Of a DNA stretch of 20,447 nt, positions 1 through 7,991 are shown piece by piece (the first letter of the stretch is position 1; each line of letters begins with the position of its first letter). The stretch lies in the NCBI GenBank assembly GCA_002730985.1, contig PCBP01000061.1, positions 1-20,447 of the forward strand, in the 5' to 3' direction. The stretch comes from Flavobacteriales bacterium (lineage in GTDB: Bacteria; Bacteroidota; Bacteroidia; Flavobacteriales; BACL11). The notes beneath the pieces are model-generated. The model was given only the letters and a program-made list of their open reading frames with translations. It made no database searches and was not told where the DNA came from. Both the position numbers and the translations under genes were made by a program.

Positions 1-1
1 A

Positions 2-160
2 TGTACAGATGATTTATATTTAGAGTATGACCCTTCTGCACAATGTGATGACGGATCTTGTGCTACACTTATAGTAAATGGATGTACAGATGCTACAGCC
101 TGTAACTACAATGCTTCAGCTAATGTAGATGATGGATCTTGTGCTTACTCTTCTACTGGC
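2..160 (+). repeat. Two 81-base Cys/Asp-rich coding repeats
   Basis: Copies begin at 2 and 83, each with a cysteine-threonine-aspartate opening and a DDGSC close. The second copy reads GCTDATACNYNASANVDDGSC-like, a repeat often seen in secreted Bacteroidota proteins. The Asp-rich core suggests metal binding, which is an inference. The array may continue upstream of the window. Confidence 0.75.
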
Positions 161-1216
161 TCTACTTCCGCAACAGCATGTGATTTCTATGTTTGGGATG
201 GAGTTGCTTATACAGTATCAGGTGTGTATACTAATACATATACTAATGTATCAGGCTGTGATAGTGTTCATACTCTAAACTTAGTAGTTAATCACACTAA
301 TACCGGATCTACTTCCGCAACAGCATGTGATAGTTATACTTGGGACGGAGTTATTTATACATCATCAGGTTCATACACTAATAGTTATACTAATGTATCA
401 GGCTGTGATAGTGTTCATACTCTAAACTTAGTAGTTAATCACACTAATACAGGATCTACTTCCGCAACAGCATGTGATAGTTACACTTGGGATGGAGTTA
501 CCTATACAACAAGTGGAGCATACACTAATACATATACTAATGCATCAGGCTGTGATAGTGTTCATACTCTAAACTTAGTAGTTAATTACACTAATACTGG
601 ATCTACTTCCGCAACAGCATGTGATAGTTACACTTGGGATGGAGTTACCTATACAACAAGCGGAGTATACACTAATACATATACTAATGTATCAGGCTGT
701 GATAGTGTTCATACTTTAAACTTAACAATCAATACGTTACCGAGCTTGCCAGTTGTGACTCAGCTATTCTCTACAACACTTACTACAGGGGTGTATGATG
801 CTTATCAGTGGTATAGGAACGGAGTATTATTAAATGGTGACACTTCACAAACTTTAAATTTATTCCAAGCAGGGATTTATACAGTTGTTGTATTTAATGC
901 TAATGGATGCAGTATAGAGTCTGACCCATTCCCATTTGGAGTTACTTCAATAGATGATATATTGTTAAAAGAATTTAAGGTCTATCCTAATCCTACAATA
1001 GATATATTACATATTATAACACCACAAATTTTAGGTAAAGATTATACTATTTCTGTATATGACTTTATTGGCAAGAAAGTATTTGAGTTTGACAACACAA
1101 AAATACAATTAGAGCAACCAGTAATTAATTTAGCCACATTAGCTGCTTCAAATTACAAATTGATTATAAAATATAAAGATGGTAATATTTGGAATACAAC
1201 AATAAATAAAAAATAA
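2..1216 (+). CDS. T9SS-secreted repeat adhesin, 3' part (5' end outside window)
   Basis: The frame is open from base 2 to the stop at 1214-1216, giving 404 visible residues; the true start lies upstream of the window. In order it shows two Cys/Asp-rich repeats (residues 1 to about 53, with DDGSC motifs), four 49-residue repeats (STSATACDSYTWDG...GCDSVHTLNL), an Ig/PKD-like stretch (YQWYRNG, then AGIYTVVVFNANGC), and a C-terminal domain opening with KVYPNP that matches the type A T9SS sorting domain. Proteins of this kind are exported by Sec, cross the outer membrane through the T9SS, and usually end up on the cell surface or outside the cell. An adhesive role is inferred from the repeats and the sorting signal; no ligand can be read. 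The barrel-like gene starts 8 bases downstream, so the two are probably co-transcribed. An internal GTG at 224 is not a start, because the frame continues through it upstream. Confidence 0.9.
   Translation, partial: CTDDLYLEYDPSAQCDDGSCATLIVNGCTDATACNYNASANVDDGSCAYSSTGSTSATACDFYVWDGVAYTVSGVYTNTYTNVSGCDSVHTLNLVVNHTNTGSTSATACDSYTWDGVIYTSSGSYTNSYTNVSGCDSVHTLNLVVNHTNTGSTSATACDSYTWDGVTYTTSGAYTNTYTNASGCDSVHTLNLVVNYTNTGSTSATACDSYTWDGVTYTTSGVYTNTYTNVSGCDSVHTLNLTINTLPSLPVVTQLFSTTLTTGVYDAYQWYRNGVLLNGDTSQTLNLFQAGIYTVVVFNANGCSIESDPFPFGVTSIDDILLKEFKVYPNPTIDILHIITPQILGKDYTISVYDFIGKKVFEFDNTKIQLEQPVINLATLAASNYKLIIKYKDGNIWNTTINKK
161..736 (+). repeat. Four tandem 147-base coding repeats (49 residues each)
   Basis: Copies begin at 161, 308, 455 and 602, exactly 147 bases apart. 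Copies share long identical DNA stretches, such as the segment coding for SGCDSVHTLNL. Differences are concentrated in the middle (TSGAYTN, SSGSYTN, TSGVYTN). The fourth copy runs out after the LTIN residues, near 736. Two conserved cysteines per copy could form disulfides once secreted. Confidence 0.93.
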
Positions 1217-1224
1217 TTAAAAAA

Positions 1225-1842
1225 ATGAAAAGAATATTATTAGCAGTATTACTAATTCCAACAATAGTATTTTCTCAAAGTAAAGGTGATTATTTTGTGC
1301 AATATAATTACGGACAAGTATTTGACAGATATAATAAAGATGATCTTAATCCATACTCACCAGATGTTCAGTCAGAATTTCAAGGTAGAGATGATATAGA
1401 AATGGGGACAAGGTATTCTTTTGGGTATTGTATTTCTGATCAAATCACCTTGGGGGTAGATTATATGGATGCTCAAATTTCAGGAGCGAATGCGATTGAA
1501 TATTATAATGGGGAGTTTAATGAGAAAAATATTTTTGCAAATTATGAAATGGGAGAAAGTAATGGAATAACTTTTTTTGGAACAATAAGTTATGGATATG
1601 TTGAGTTTTCTTCAAAAAGATACTTCATGTTTGATAATGCAGAAATATCATTAAATACTGCTAATGGTACATCTAAGAAATTTGCCTATGGGGGAGGTCT
1701 TAGCTGCAAATTACATGATAATCTTGAGATCAGCTTAAGTATTACAAATTCAATATTAGATGATGGGTTTGATGGATGGGATTATGGATCAGGAAGTGAT
1801 CAATACCTATATAAATCCTTTGGATTAAGAATTTATTTATAA
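1225..1842 (+). CDS. Small exported beta-barrel-like outer membrane protein
   Basis: This is a 205-residue protein with a clear signal peptide (residues 1 to about 18, MKRILLAVLLIPTIVFS, then Q). The mature part is rich in alternating hydrophobic and polar short strands with Gly and aromatic residues, and it ends in FGLRIYL, as expected for a small outer membrane beta-barrel. I do not recognise a specific family. The gene starts 8 bases after the adhesin stop, behind an A-rich start region (attaaaaaa), so it is probably the second gene of that transcript. T9SS adhesins such as SprB are often followed by a barrel partner (SprF), but this protein is shorter than the roughly 300-residue PorP/SprF family, so that link is only suggestive. 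Confidence 0.75.
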   Translation: MKRILLAVLLIPTIVFSQSKGDYFVQYNYGQVFDRYNKDDLNPYSPDVQSEFQGRDDIEMGTRYSFGYCISDQITLGVDYMDAQISGANAIEYYNGEFNEKNIFANYEMGESNGITFFGTISYGYVEFSSKRYFMFDNAEISLNTANGTSKKFAYGGGLSCKLHDNLEISLSITNSILDDGFDGWDYGSGSDQYLYKSFGLRIYL

Positions 1843-1868
1843 AGAGGAGCATAGTACTGTAATAATAA

Positions 1869-1900
1869 TTTGTGCAATTAAATAAAACTCTTTATATTTG
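1869..1900 (+). promoter_or_regulatory. Promoter of the rimP-nusA-infB operon
   Basis: TTTG at 1869-1872 and TATATTTG at 1893-1900 match the Bacteroidota -33 (TTTG) and -7 (TAnnTTTG) elements, 20 bases apart. Transcription would begin a few bases after 1900, leaving a leader of about 60 bases before the rimP start at 1966. This is the only promoter in the window where both boxes match perfectly at normal spacing. Confidence 0.75.
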
Positions 1901-1926
1901 CACCTGAAAATAGAGGAAGAAAAATG

Positions 1927-1954
1927 GAAGAGGCAGATAGCCTCTTCTTTTTTT
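1927..1954 (+). terminator. Intrinsic-terminator-like hairpin in the rimP leader (possible attenuator)
   Basis: GAAGAGGC (1927-1934) and GCCTCTTC (1940-1947) form a perfect 8-bp stem with a 5-base loop (AGATA), followed directly by seven Ts (1948-1954). It lies downstream of the predicted promoter and just before the rimP start, so operon transcripts must read through it. It could also stop transcripts arriving from the barrel gene that ends at 1842. Confidence 0.8.
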
Positions 1955-1965
1955 ACATACGCAAT

Positions 1966-2424
1966 ATGATTGCAAAAGAAGCAATAAGAAAAGTAGCAGA
2001 AGTTAAGATAAAAGAATTGGGTGGTTTTTTTGTTGATGTAAAAATAAATACTGCTAATGTTATAATGTTGTTTTTTGATAGAATGGATGGTGTTAATGTG
2101 GAACATTGTTTAGCAATAAGCAAACATATTGAAGAGCATTTTGATAGAGATGTTGAAGATTACGAACTTACTGTTTGTTCAGCAGGACTTGACAATCCTT
2201 TTATGGTGGAACAGCAATATCATAAATATATTGGCAAGGAAGTTGGCGTTTTACTTACCAATGGAAAGAGAAAAAAGGGGATCATTTTGTCCTATGAAGA
2301 TAATGTTCTAACTCTTGAAGTAGCAAAAAAGAAAAAGGGCAGCAAAAAAGACCATATAATTGAGGATGTAGAAATTTCTATATCAAAAATAAAAGAAACA
2401 AAACTTAAAATAAATTTTAAATAA
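1966..2424 (+). CDS. rimP: Ribosome maturation factor RimP
   Basis: A 152-residue cytoplasmic protein needed for maturation of the 30S ribosomal subunit. The N-terminal alpha/beta domain (VDVKIN, then the CLAISKHIEEHFD helix and ELTVCSAGLDNPF) and the C-terminal SH3-like barrel (YIGKEVGVLLTNGKRKKGIIL) fit the family, and the SAG.(D/S).P(F/L) segment is typical. I chose the ATG at 1966. An in-frame ATG at 1924 would add 14 residues encoded by the terminator hairpin and its T-tract, and family members usually begin close to the helix that starts at MIAKEA. The stop is 1 base before nusA, and the order rimP-nusA-infB is conserved across bacteria. The lysine-rich C-terminus (KKKKGSKKD, KIKETKLKINFK) suits rRNA contact. 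Confidence 0.93.
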   Translation: MIAKEAIRKVAEVKIKELGGFFVDVKINTANVIMLFFDRMDGVNVEHCLAISKHIEEHFDRDVEDYELTVCSAGLDNPFMVEQQYHKYIGKEVGVLLTNGKRKKGIILSYEDNVLTLEVAKKKKGSKKDHIIEDVEISISKIKETKLKINFK

Positions 2425-2425
2425 A

Positions 2426-3667
2426 ATGGAAGTAGAAAATCTAATTGAATCGTTCTCTGAGTTTAAGGAGGTTAAAAATATTGACCGTGAAACCATGATG
2501 AATATCTTGGAAGATGTATTTAAGTCAGTATTAGCAAAAAAATATGATGATGAAGGAAGCTTTGATGTTATTATCAATGTTGATAAAGGGGATTTAGAAA
2601 TTTGGAAAAATAGAGAAGTTGTTGAGGATGGTGAAGTTGAGAGTCCTATTTCACAAATTGCTTTATCTGATGCCTTAGCAATTGAGGATGATTATGAAAT
2701 TGGAGAGGAAGTCTCAGAGCAAGTAAGTTTTGAATCAGAGTTTGGAAGAAGACAAGTGCTTGCTATCCGTCAGCATTTAATGGCTCGTATTACAGATCAA
2801 CATAGAGATGAGTTAATGAAAAGATATGAGGATAGGATTGGGGAAATTATTCATGCTGAGGTTTATCAAATTTGGAGGAATGAAATTCTCTTGCAAGATG
2901 ATGAAGGAAATGATTTGTCATTGCCAAAAGAAGAGCAGATTCCAAAGGATTTCTTTAAAAAAGGGGAGAGTGTAAGAGCTGTAATTAAGGAAGTGACTCT
3001 AAGAAATAATAAGGCAAACATTGTTCTTTCTAGAATTGCCCCTGAGTTTATAATGAGATTATTTGAACAAGAGGTTCCGGAGGTATTTGATGGGATTATT
3101 ACGATAAAGAATGTTGTTCGTATGCCAGGAGAGCGAGCAAAAGTAGCAGTTGAATCTTATGACGATAGAATTGATCCGGTTGGGGCCTGTGTTGGAGTGA
3201 AAGGGTCAAGAATTCATGGCATTGTACGTGAGTTAAGAAATGAAAATATTGACGTTGTAAATCACACAGAAAACATGCAGCTATTAATTAGCAGAGCATT
3301 GTCTCCAGCTAAAATAAAATCAGTTTCATTAGATGAAAACAAGATGAGGGCAGCAGTTTATATGGATGCAGATCAAGTGTCATTAGCAATTGGCAGGGGT
3401 GGACATAATATTAATTTGGCGGGAAAACTTGTTGGTTATGAAATTGACGTATATAGAGATACTGATAGTATTGAAGATGATGTAGCTCTTGACGAGTTCT
3501 CTGATGTTTTGGAGGAATGGGTTATTGATGCGCTTAAAAATATTGGTTGTGATACCGCCAAGAGTGTACTTGCTTTGCCATCAAAAGATTTAGTATTAAG
3601 AACTGATTTAGAAAAAGAAACTGTAGAGGAAGTTCTAAAGATATTAAATTCAGAATTTGAAGATTAA
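2426..3667 (+). CDS. nusA: Transcription elongation/termination factor NusA
   Basis: 413 residues. NusA binds RNA polymerase and nascent RNA, modulating pausing, intrinsic termination and antitermination. In order it has the N-terminal RNA-polymerase-binding domain (about 1-125, including FGRRQVLAIRQ), the S1 domain (about 138-202), KH1 with its GVKG loop (257-260), and KH2 with IGRGG (322-326). An acidic linker is followed by a short helical C-terminus (about 365-413). It lacks the two acidic repeats that extend E. coli NusA to 495 residues, as is usual outside the Proteobacteria. The start is 1 base after the rimP stop, so the two are probably translationally coupled. The leader hairpin at 1927-1954 makes autoregulation by NusA plausible, but that is inference. 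Confidence 0.97.
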   Translation: MEVENLIESFSEFKEVKNIDRETMMNILEDVFKSVLAKKYDDEGSFDVIINVDKGDLEIWKNREVVEDGEVESPISQIALSDALAIEDDYEIGEEVSEQVSFESEFGRRQVLAIRQHLMARITDQHRDELMKRYEDRIGEIIHAEVYQIWRNEILLQDDEGNDLSLPKEEQIPKDFFKKGESVRAVIKEVTLRNNKANIVLSRIAPEFIMRLFEQEVPEVFDGIITIKNVVRMPGERAKVAVESYDDRIDPVGACVGVKGSRIHGIVRELRNENIDVVNHTENMQLLISRALSPAKIKSVSLDENKMRAAVYMDADQVSLAIGRGGHNINLAGKLVGYEIDVYRDTDSIEDDVALDEFSDVLEEWVIDALKNIGCDTAKSVLALPSKDLVLRTDLEKETVEEVLKILNSEFED

Positions 3668-3690
3668 GATATAAATTTAACTGCTAGAGT

Positions 3691-6222
3691 ATGTCAAATA
3701 AAGAAACCGTAAGATTAAATAAGTTAGTAAAAGAATTCAATGTGAGTATAGATAGAATATTCACTTTCTTAGAAACTAAAGGCATAACTGATTTAAAACC
3801 AAATTCTAAAGTGTCTCATGATGTTTATATGGATTTATTAGGTGAATTTGACTCTGAAAAGAAAGCAAAGTTGTCTGCTGAATTATTAGCTAAAGAGAAA
3901 GAATTAGCTAAAGCTGAAGAAATTATCAAGCAACAAGAAGCTGAAGAACAAGCTGAATTAGAAAAAATAAAATTACAAGAGGAGAAAGATAAAAAATTAG
4001 ATTTAGAAGAAAAAGAAAAGGTCTCAGAAAAAGAAAAGGTCTCAGAAAAAGAAAAGGCCTCAGAAAAATTTTCAAAAGGAGTTGATAAGAAAGATGTAGA
4101 TGCAGAAAAAGATGTAGATGCTAATAAAGAGGGGAATTTAATAAAGGCTACAGCTGCTAAACTTAAGGGCATAACAAAAACAGGCACAAAAATTGATTTG
4201 GATCAATTTAAAAAACCAGATAAAGCAGAAAAAAAGAAAAGAGTTAGAATTGTAAAAGCCAAAGTTGATCCTAAGAAGTTTAAGAAGTCAAGTGCACCTA
4301 AAAAACAAACTTTTGAGATTTCTCCTGAAGAAGCTCAAAAAAGAGTAAGAGAAACACTTGCAAAATTACAAGGGGGAGGCAAAACATCCTCGGTAAAAAA
4401 TAGGAGAGAAAAGCGGCAAGCTCATAGAGAGGTTGCAGCTGAGGAGACCTCACAGAAAGCAGCTTTAAACCAAACTATTAAAATAGCAGAATTTGCAACT
4501 GCTAGTGAACTTGCTAGTATGATGGATGTTTCAGTTACTGAAATTGTTACTACTTGTATGGGGCTTGGGATGATGATTAGTATAAACCAAAGAATTGATG
4601 CCGAAACAATTCAAATGTTGGCAGAGGATTTTGGATTCAAAGTAGAATTTGTTGGTGCTGATGTACAAGAGTCAATAGAAGAGATTGTAGACTCTGAAGG
4701 TGAAATGGATATAAGAGCTCCTATTATTACGATAATGGGACATGTCGATCATGGAAAGACTTCATTAATGGATTACATTAGAGAAACAAATGTTATCGCA
4801 GGCGAAAGTGGTGGTATAACTCAACATATTGGTGCTTATGAGGTGACATTAGAAGGTGGTAAAAAAATTGCTTTCCTTGATACGCCAGGACACGAAGCCT
4901 TTACTGCAATGAGAGCAAGAGGAGCCAAAGTTACCGACATAGTTGTAGTTGTAGTGGCTGCTGATGATAGAGTGATGCCACAAACTAAAGAAGCGATTAG
5001 TCATGCTCAAGCTGCTGGCGTACCTCTTATCTTTGCTATTAACAAAATTGATAGACCAACTGCAGATCCTGAGAAAATTAAAGGAGAATTAGCAGAGATG
5101 AATCTTTTAGTTGAGGATTGGGGAGGTAAATATCAGTCGCAAGATATTTCTGCAAAGTCAGGTGCTGGTGTGCCAGAGATTCTAGACAAGATTTTATTAG
5201 AAGCAGAGATGCTTGACTTAAAAGCTAATCCTAATAGATTGGCAAAGGGGACTGTCATTGAAGCTTCACTAGATAAAGGAAAGGGATATCTGTCAACTAT
5301 TTTGGTTCAAATAGGGACCTTGAAAGTAGGAGATTATGTTCTTGCAGGATCTTTTTCTGGTAAAGTTAAAGCTTTATTAGACGAGAGAGGAGAATCAAGG
5401 AAAGATGCTGGTCCATCAACACCTGTTGTATTATTAGGTCTGGATGGGGCTCCAACAGCTGGGGACGAGTTTTATGTTATAGAAAGCGAACAAGAGGCAA
5501 AGAAGATTGCCTCAAGAAGAGCTCAATTACAAAGAGAGCAAAGTATAAGAACTCAAAAAAACCTTACTCTTGATGAGATTGGAAGAAGAATTGCCCTTGG
5601 AGGTTTTCAAGAGATTAATGTTATTGTTAAAGGAGATGTTGATGGGTCAATAGAGGCCCTCTCTGATTCATTGCAACAACTTTCAACCGATGAGATTAAA
5701 GTAAATATTATTCAGAAAGCAGTAGGTCAAATCTCAGAATCTGATGTAATGTTAGCAGCAGCATCAGATGCAATTATAATTGGCTTTCAAGTGAGACCGT
5801 CTTTGAAAGCCCGTAAATTAGCTGAGAATGAACAAATTGACATAAGACTTTATTCTATAATTTATAAAGCAATTGAAGAATTAAAATTAGCAATGGAGGG
5901 GATGCTATCTTCTGATTTTGAGGAGAAAATCGTGTGTAATATTGAAATTAGAGATGTGTTTAAGATTTCAAAAGTTGGTAAAATTGCTGGCTGTATGGTG
6001 CTTGATGGCTCATTAAATAGAGACACTGGAGTAAGGATCATACGAGATGGGATAGTTGTTTATACGGGAAAACTGTCATCATTAAAACGATTTAAAGACG
6101 ATGTTAATGAAGTTAAAAAAGGATTTGAATGTGGTATCTCGATTGAGAATTTCAATGATATTAAAGTAGGTGATATTATTGAAGGATATGATGAGGTTGA
6201 GATAAAAAGAACACTTACATAA
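3691..6222 (+). CDS. infB: Translation initiation factor IF-2
   Basis: 843 residues. This GTPase places initiator fMet-tRNA on the 30S subunit and promotes subunit joining. The N-terminal IF2_N segment ([20 protein letters not shown]) is followed by a long charged, low-complexity linker (about 45-250) with a short tandem repeat. A second IF2_N-like region comes next (about 265-320). The G domain has G1 GHVDHGKT (350-357), G2 around GITQHIGA, G3 DTPGHE (397-402), G4 NKID (451-454) and G5 SAKSG. Domains II, III and IV complete the C-terminal half, ending in the initiator-tRNA-binding barrel. The gene follows nusA by 23 bases in the same operon. Its stop lies 1 base from the stop of the opposing SPOR gene. 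Confidence 0.98.
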   Translation: MSNKETVRLNKLVKEFNVSIDRIFTFLETKGITDLKPNSKVSHDVYMDLLGEFDSEKKAKLSAELLAKEKELAKAEEIIKQQEAEEQAELEKIKLQEEKDKKLDLEEKEKVSEKEKVSEKEKASEKFSKGVDKKDVDAEKDVDANKEGNLIKATAAKLKGITKTGTKIDLDQFKKPDKAEKKKRVRIVKAKVDPKKFKKSSAPKKQTFEISPEEAQKRVRETLAKLQGGGKTSSVKNRREKRQAHREVAAEETSQKAALNQTIKIAEFATASELASMMDVSVTEIVTTCMGLGMMISINQRIDAETIQMLAEDFGFKVEFVGADVQESIEEIVDSEGEMDIRAPIITIMGHVDHGKTSLMDYIRETNVIAGESGGITQHIGAYEVTLEGGKKIAFLDTPGHEAFTAMRARGAKVTDIVVVVVAADDRVMPQTKEAISHAQAAGVPLIFAINKIDRPTADPEKIKGELAEMNLLVEDWGGKYQSQDISAKSGAGVPEILDKILLEAEMLDLKANPNRLAKGTVIEASLDKGKGYLSTILVQIGTLKVGDYVLAGSFSGKVKALLDERGESRKDAGPSTPVVLLGLDGAPTAGDEFYVIESEQEAKKIASRRAQLQREQSIRTQKNLTLDEIGRRIALGGFQEINVIVKGDVDGSIEALSDSLQQLSTDEIKVNIIQKAVGQISESDVMLAAASDAIIIGFQVRPSLKARKLAENEQIDIRLYSIIYKAIEELKLAMEGMLSSDFEEKIVCNIEIRDVFKISKVGKIAGCMVLDGSLNRDTGVRIIRDGIVVYTGKLSSLKRFKDDVNEVKKGFECGISIENFNDIKVGDIIEGYDEVEIKRTLT
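4015..4068 (+). repeat. Three 18-base tandem repeats inside infB
   Basis: Copies at 4015-4032, 4033-4050 and 4051-4068 are identical except for one base in the last copy (gtctca to gcctca). They encode [12 protein letters not shown] and EKASEK in the disordered linker of IF-2, and add length without touching the GTPase core. Confidence 0.9.
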
Positions 6223-6223
6223 T

Positions 6224-6634
6224 TTATCTTTCTAATAGGTCCTGATCAATTATAATTGATACAGGATGAGCTCCAGGAAAATTTTTACTTATCTTATGTT
6301 TCACTTTTAACGCCTCATTTTTAGTTTTAAAATTTCCGACTGTAAGTTTATAGTAAGGAGAGTCAAATGTGATTTTTGCAGGAATTTCAGGGTATAGATT
6401 AGTAAATTTGACTTGATAAGGAAGGATGTTTTCACGTTTGGAGGTGAACTTTATTTGTAATCTCCATCCATCAACCCCACCTTTATCTCTTAAGATTGTT
6501 TTATATTTATGTAATAAATTAGTAACCCCTTTCTCATCTATACTTATTATGGAGCCTTTAGAGTTAAATGTAGTGTCACTTTGTGCAAACGCTAATAGTG
6601 GTATTAAAAACAAGATTAGTAGTATTTTTTTCAT
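6224..6634 (-). CDS. Small exported SPOR-domain protein
   Basis: 136 residues with a signal peptide (1 to about 17, MKKILLILFLIPLLAFA, then Q). The C-terminal two thirds fit the SPOR fold: a first strand WRLQIKFTSKRENI, the pair YPEIPAKITFDSPYYKLTVGNF, then a helix KTKNEALKVKHKISKNFPGA and a last strand HPVSIII. SPOR domains bind denuded peptidoglycan glycan strands, often at the division site, so a periplasmic cell-wall role is likely; the precise task is unknown. It is convergent with infB (1 base between stops) and divergent from pabB. A TATTTTTG box ends 4 bases before its ATG. Confidence is good for the fold and low for any specific function. Confidence 0.85.
   Translation of the reverse strand: MKKILLILFLIPLLAFAQSDTTFNSKGSIISIDEKGVTNLLHKYKTILRDKGGVDGWRLQIKFTSKRENILPYQVKFTNLYPEIPAKITFDSPYYKLTVGNFKTKNEALKVKHKISKNFPGAHPVSIIIDQDLLER
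6241..6265. other. Inverted repeat at the convergent infB/SPOR ends
   Basis: CCTG-ATCAAT-TATA-ATTGAT-A-CAGG forms a 10-bp stem with a 4-base loop and one bulged A, inside the last codons of the SPOR gene and 19 bases past the infB stop. No T-run follows on either strand, so it is not a standard intrinsic terminator. It could still protect or pause the 3' end of the infB transcript. Confidence 0.5.
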
Positions 6635-6638
6635 AGTT

Positions 6639-6646
6639 CAAAAATA
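6639..6646 (-). promoter_or_regulatory. -7 box of the SPOR gene
   Basis: On the minus strand TATTTTTG matches TAnnTTTG perfectly and ends 4 bases (aact) before the ATG. I see no -33 TTTG at the usual distance. If used, the transcript would have essentially no leader. Confidence 0.5.
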
Positions 6647-6671
6647 TAAAATATTTTGATTTGTCTTTTAG

Positions 6672-6679
6672 TATTATTG
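6672..6679 (+). promoter_or_regulatory. -7-like box of pabB
   Basis: TATTATTG matches TAnnTTTG with one mismatch and ends 4 bases (caaa) before the GTG start of pabB. No TTTG lies at the standard upstream distance. The 49-base gap between pabB and the SPOR gene must hold both divergent promoters. Confidence 0.4.
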
Positions 6680-6683
6680 CAAA

Positions 6684-7991
6684 GTGAGAAATTCATTTAG
6701 ATATTATGGTTTTAATAAGTTGGGACTACTCAAAGCTTTACTTAATATATCTAATAATATGGATTATATTAGTGTATTGGTTTCTAATCTTGATAAAAAA
6801 GATTCAAATTTACCAAAAGATTATATTAACTATGATATCATTGCCGGAGTTGATAAGCGAGATCTTCTTATTACTAATGATGATTCTTTTGAGCAGTTAA
6901 ATAATTTTCATTCTCAAAGAGAAGATTGGTTATTTGGTTATTTGTCTTATGATCTTAAGAATGAAATTGAAGACTTGTCATCCAACAATATAGATAATTT
7001 TAATACTGATAATTTATCTTTTTTTGTTCCTGAGTATGTATTGTTATTAAGTGAAGAAACTCTAGAAATACAAACATATTATTCAAAAAATAATTGTGAT
7101 GAATTTGTTAGAGCGTTTAACTTTTCAGACTTATCCAGTTGTCCGCACAAGGTTAGTCTTAGAAGAAGAGATGATAAGACATCTTATTTGAAAAAGATTA
7201 ATAGGATAAAAAACCACATACAAAGCGGAGATATTTACGAGATGAATTATTGTCAAGAGTTTTACGCAACTGGCGCTAAAGTTGTGGCTGAGTCTATTTT
7301 TGCAGAATTGAATACAAGAATGCAGACTCCTTTTGCATCTTTTTTAAAATTAAAGGATAAATATATTTTGTCTGCAAGTCCAGAGAGGTTCTTAAGAAAA
7401 ACAAAAACTAATATTTTGTCACAACCTATAAAAGGAACTCGAAAGAGAGGTGATTCAAAGTTGACAGATGATAATTTAATAGATGAATTAAGGACATCTC
7501 AGAAAGATATTTCTGAAAATGTGATGATTGCAGACTTAGTTAGGAATGATTTGTCAATTACTGCAAAAAAAGATACTGTAAAAGTTGACGAGTTGTGCAA
7601 GGTGTATACTTTTAAAAAAATTCACCAAATGATAACATCTATTAGTTCTGAGATAGATAGAAATATTAGTTTTACGGACGTTTTAAAATCTTCATTTCCT
7701 ATGGGATCAATGACAGGAGCCCCTAAGCTTAGATCAATGGAATTAATTGAGTATTTTGAAGATTTTAAACGAGGGGCTTTTTCAGGAGCAGTTGGCTATA
7801 TTACACCACAAGCTGATTTTGATTTTAATGTTGTTATTAGAACAATTTTATATAATTTGGCGAATAATTATTTGTCTATTGGGGTTGGTGGCGCAATTAC
7901 TATTAACTCAGAACCTATGGAGGAATATGAGGAATGTCTAATTAAGGCTAAACCACTTTTTGATGTCTTAAATTTTCAAATCGATGATTAA
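6684..7991 (+). CDS. pabB: Aminodeoxychorismate synthase component I (PabB)
   Basis: 435 residues. It converts chorismate, with ammonia from a glutaminase partner, to 4-amino-4-deoxychorismate in folate synthesis. The chorismate-binding core shows SGDIYEMNYCQEF (about 181-193), SASPERFLR, PIKGT (248-252), ENVMIADLVRNDL (278-290), FPMGSMTGAPK (338-348) and SGAVGYI. The lysine of PIKGT is the PabB signature; anthranilate synthase TrpE has PIAGT there, so PabB is the better call. The start is a GTG. The next in-frame ATG (residue 26) would drop an N-terminal segment that looks like part of the domain. The last 8 bases overlap tilS. No pabA or pabC is visible. Confidence 0.9.
   Translation: MRNSFRYYGFNKLGLLKALLNISNNMDYISVLVSNLDKKDSNLPKDYINYDIIAGVDKRDLLITNDDSFEQLNNFHSQREDWLFGYLSYDLKNEIEDLSSNNIDNFNTDNLSFFVPEYVLLLSEETLEIQTYYSKNNCDEFVRAFNFSDLSSCPHKVSLRRRDDKTSYLKKINRIKNHIQSGDIYEMNYCQEFYATGAKVVAESIFAELNTRMQTPFASFLKLKDKYILSASPERFLRKTKTNILSQPIKGTRKRGDSKLTDDNLIDELRTSQKDISENVMIADLVRNDLSITAKKDTVKVDELCKVYTFKKIHQMITSISSEIDRNISFTDVLKSSFPMGSMTGAPKLRSMELIEYFEDFKRGAFSGAVGYITPQADFDFNVVIRTILYNLANNYLSIGVGGAITINSEPMEEYEECLIKAKPLFDVLNFQIDD

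Noticed and set aside
224..226. GTG as the start of the adhesin gene
   Set aside because: The same frame is open to base 2 and encodes further repeats, so the gene begins outside the window.
161..736. Regular repeats as a CRISPR array
   Set aside because: The 147-base units are contiguous, in frame and without unique spacers; they are protein repeats.
1837..2106. Minus-strand open frame opposite the rimP promoter and gene
   Set aside because: It is rich in Phe, Tyr and Cys, lies antisense to rimP and its leader, and has no recognisable domain; it looks like chance.
3825..4187. Minus-strand open frame opposite the infB linker
   Set aside because: Its Ser/Phe-rich sequence is the complement of the Lys/Glu-rich repeats, so it is a composition artefact.
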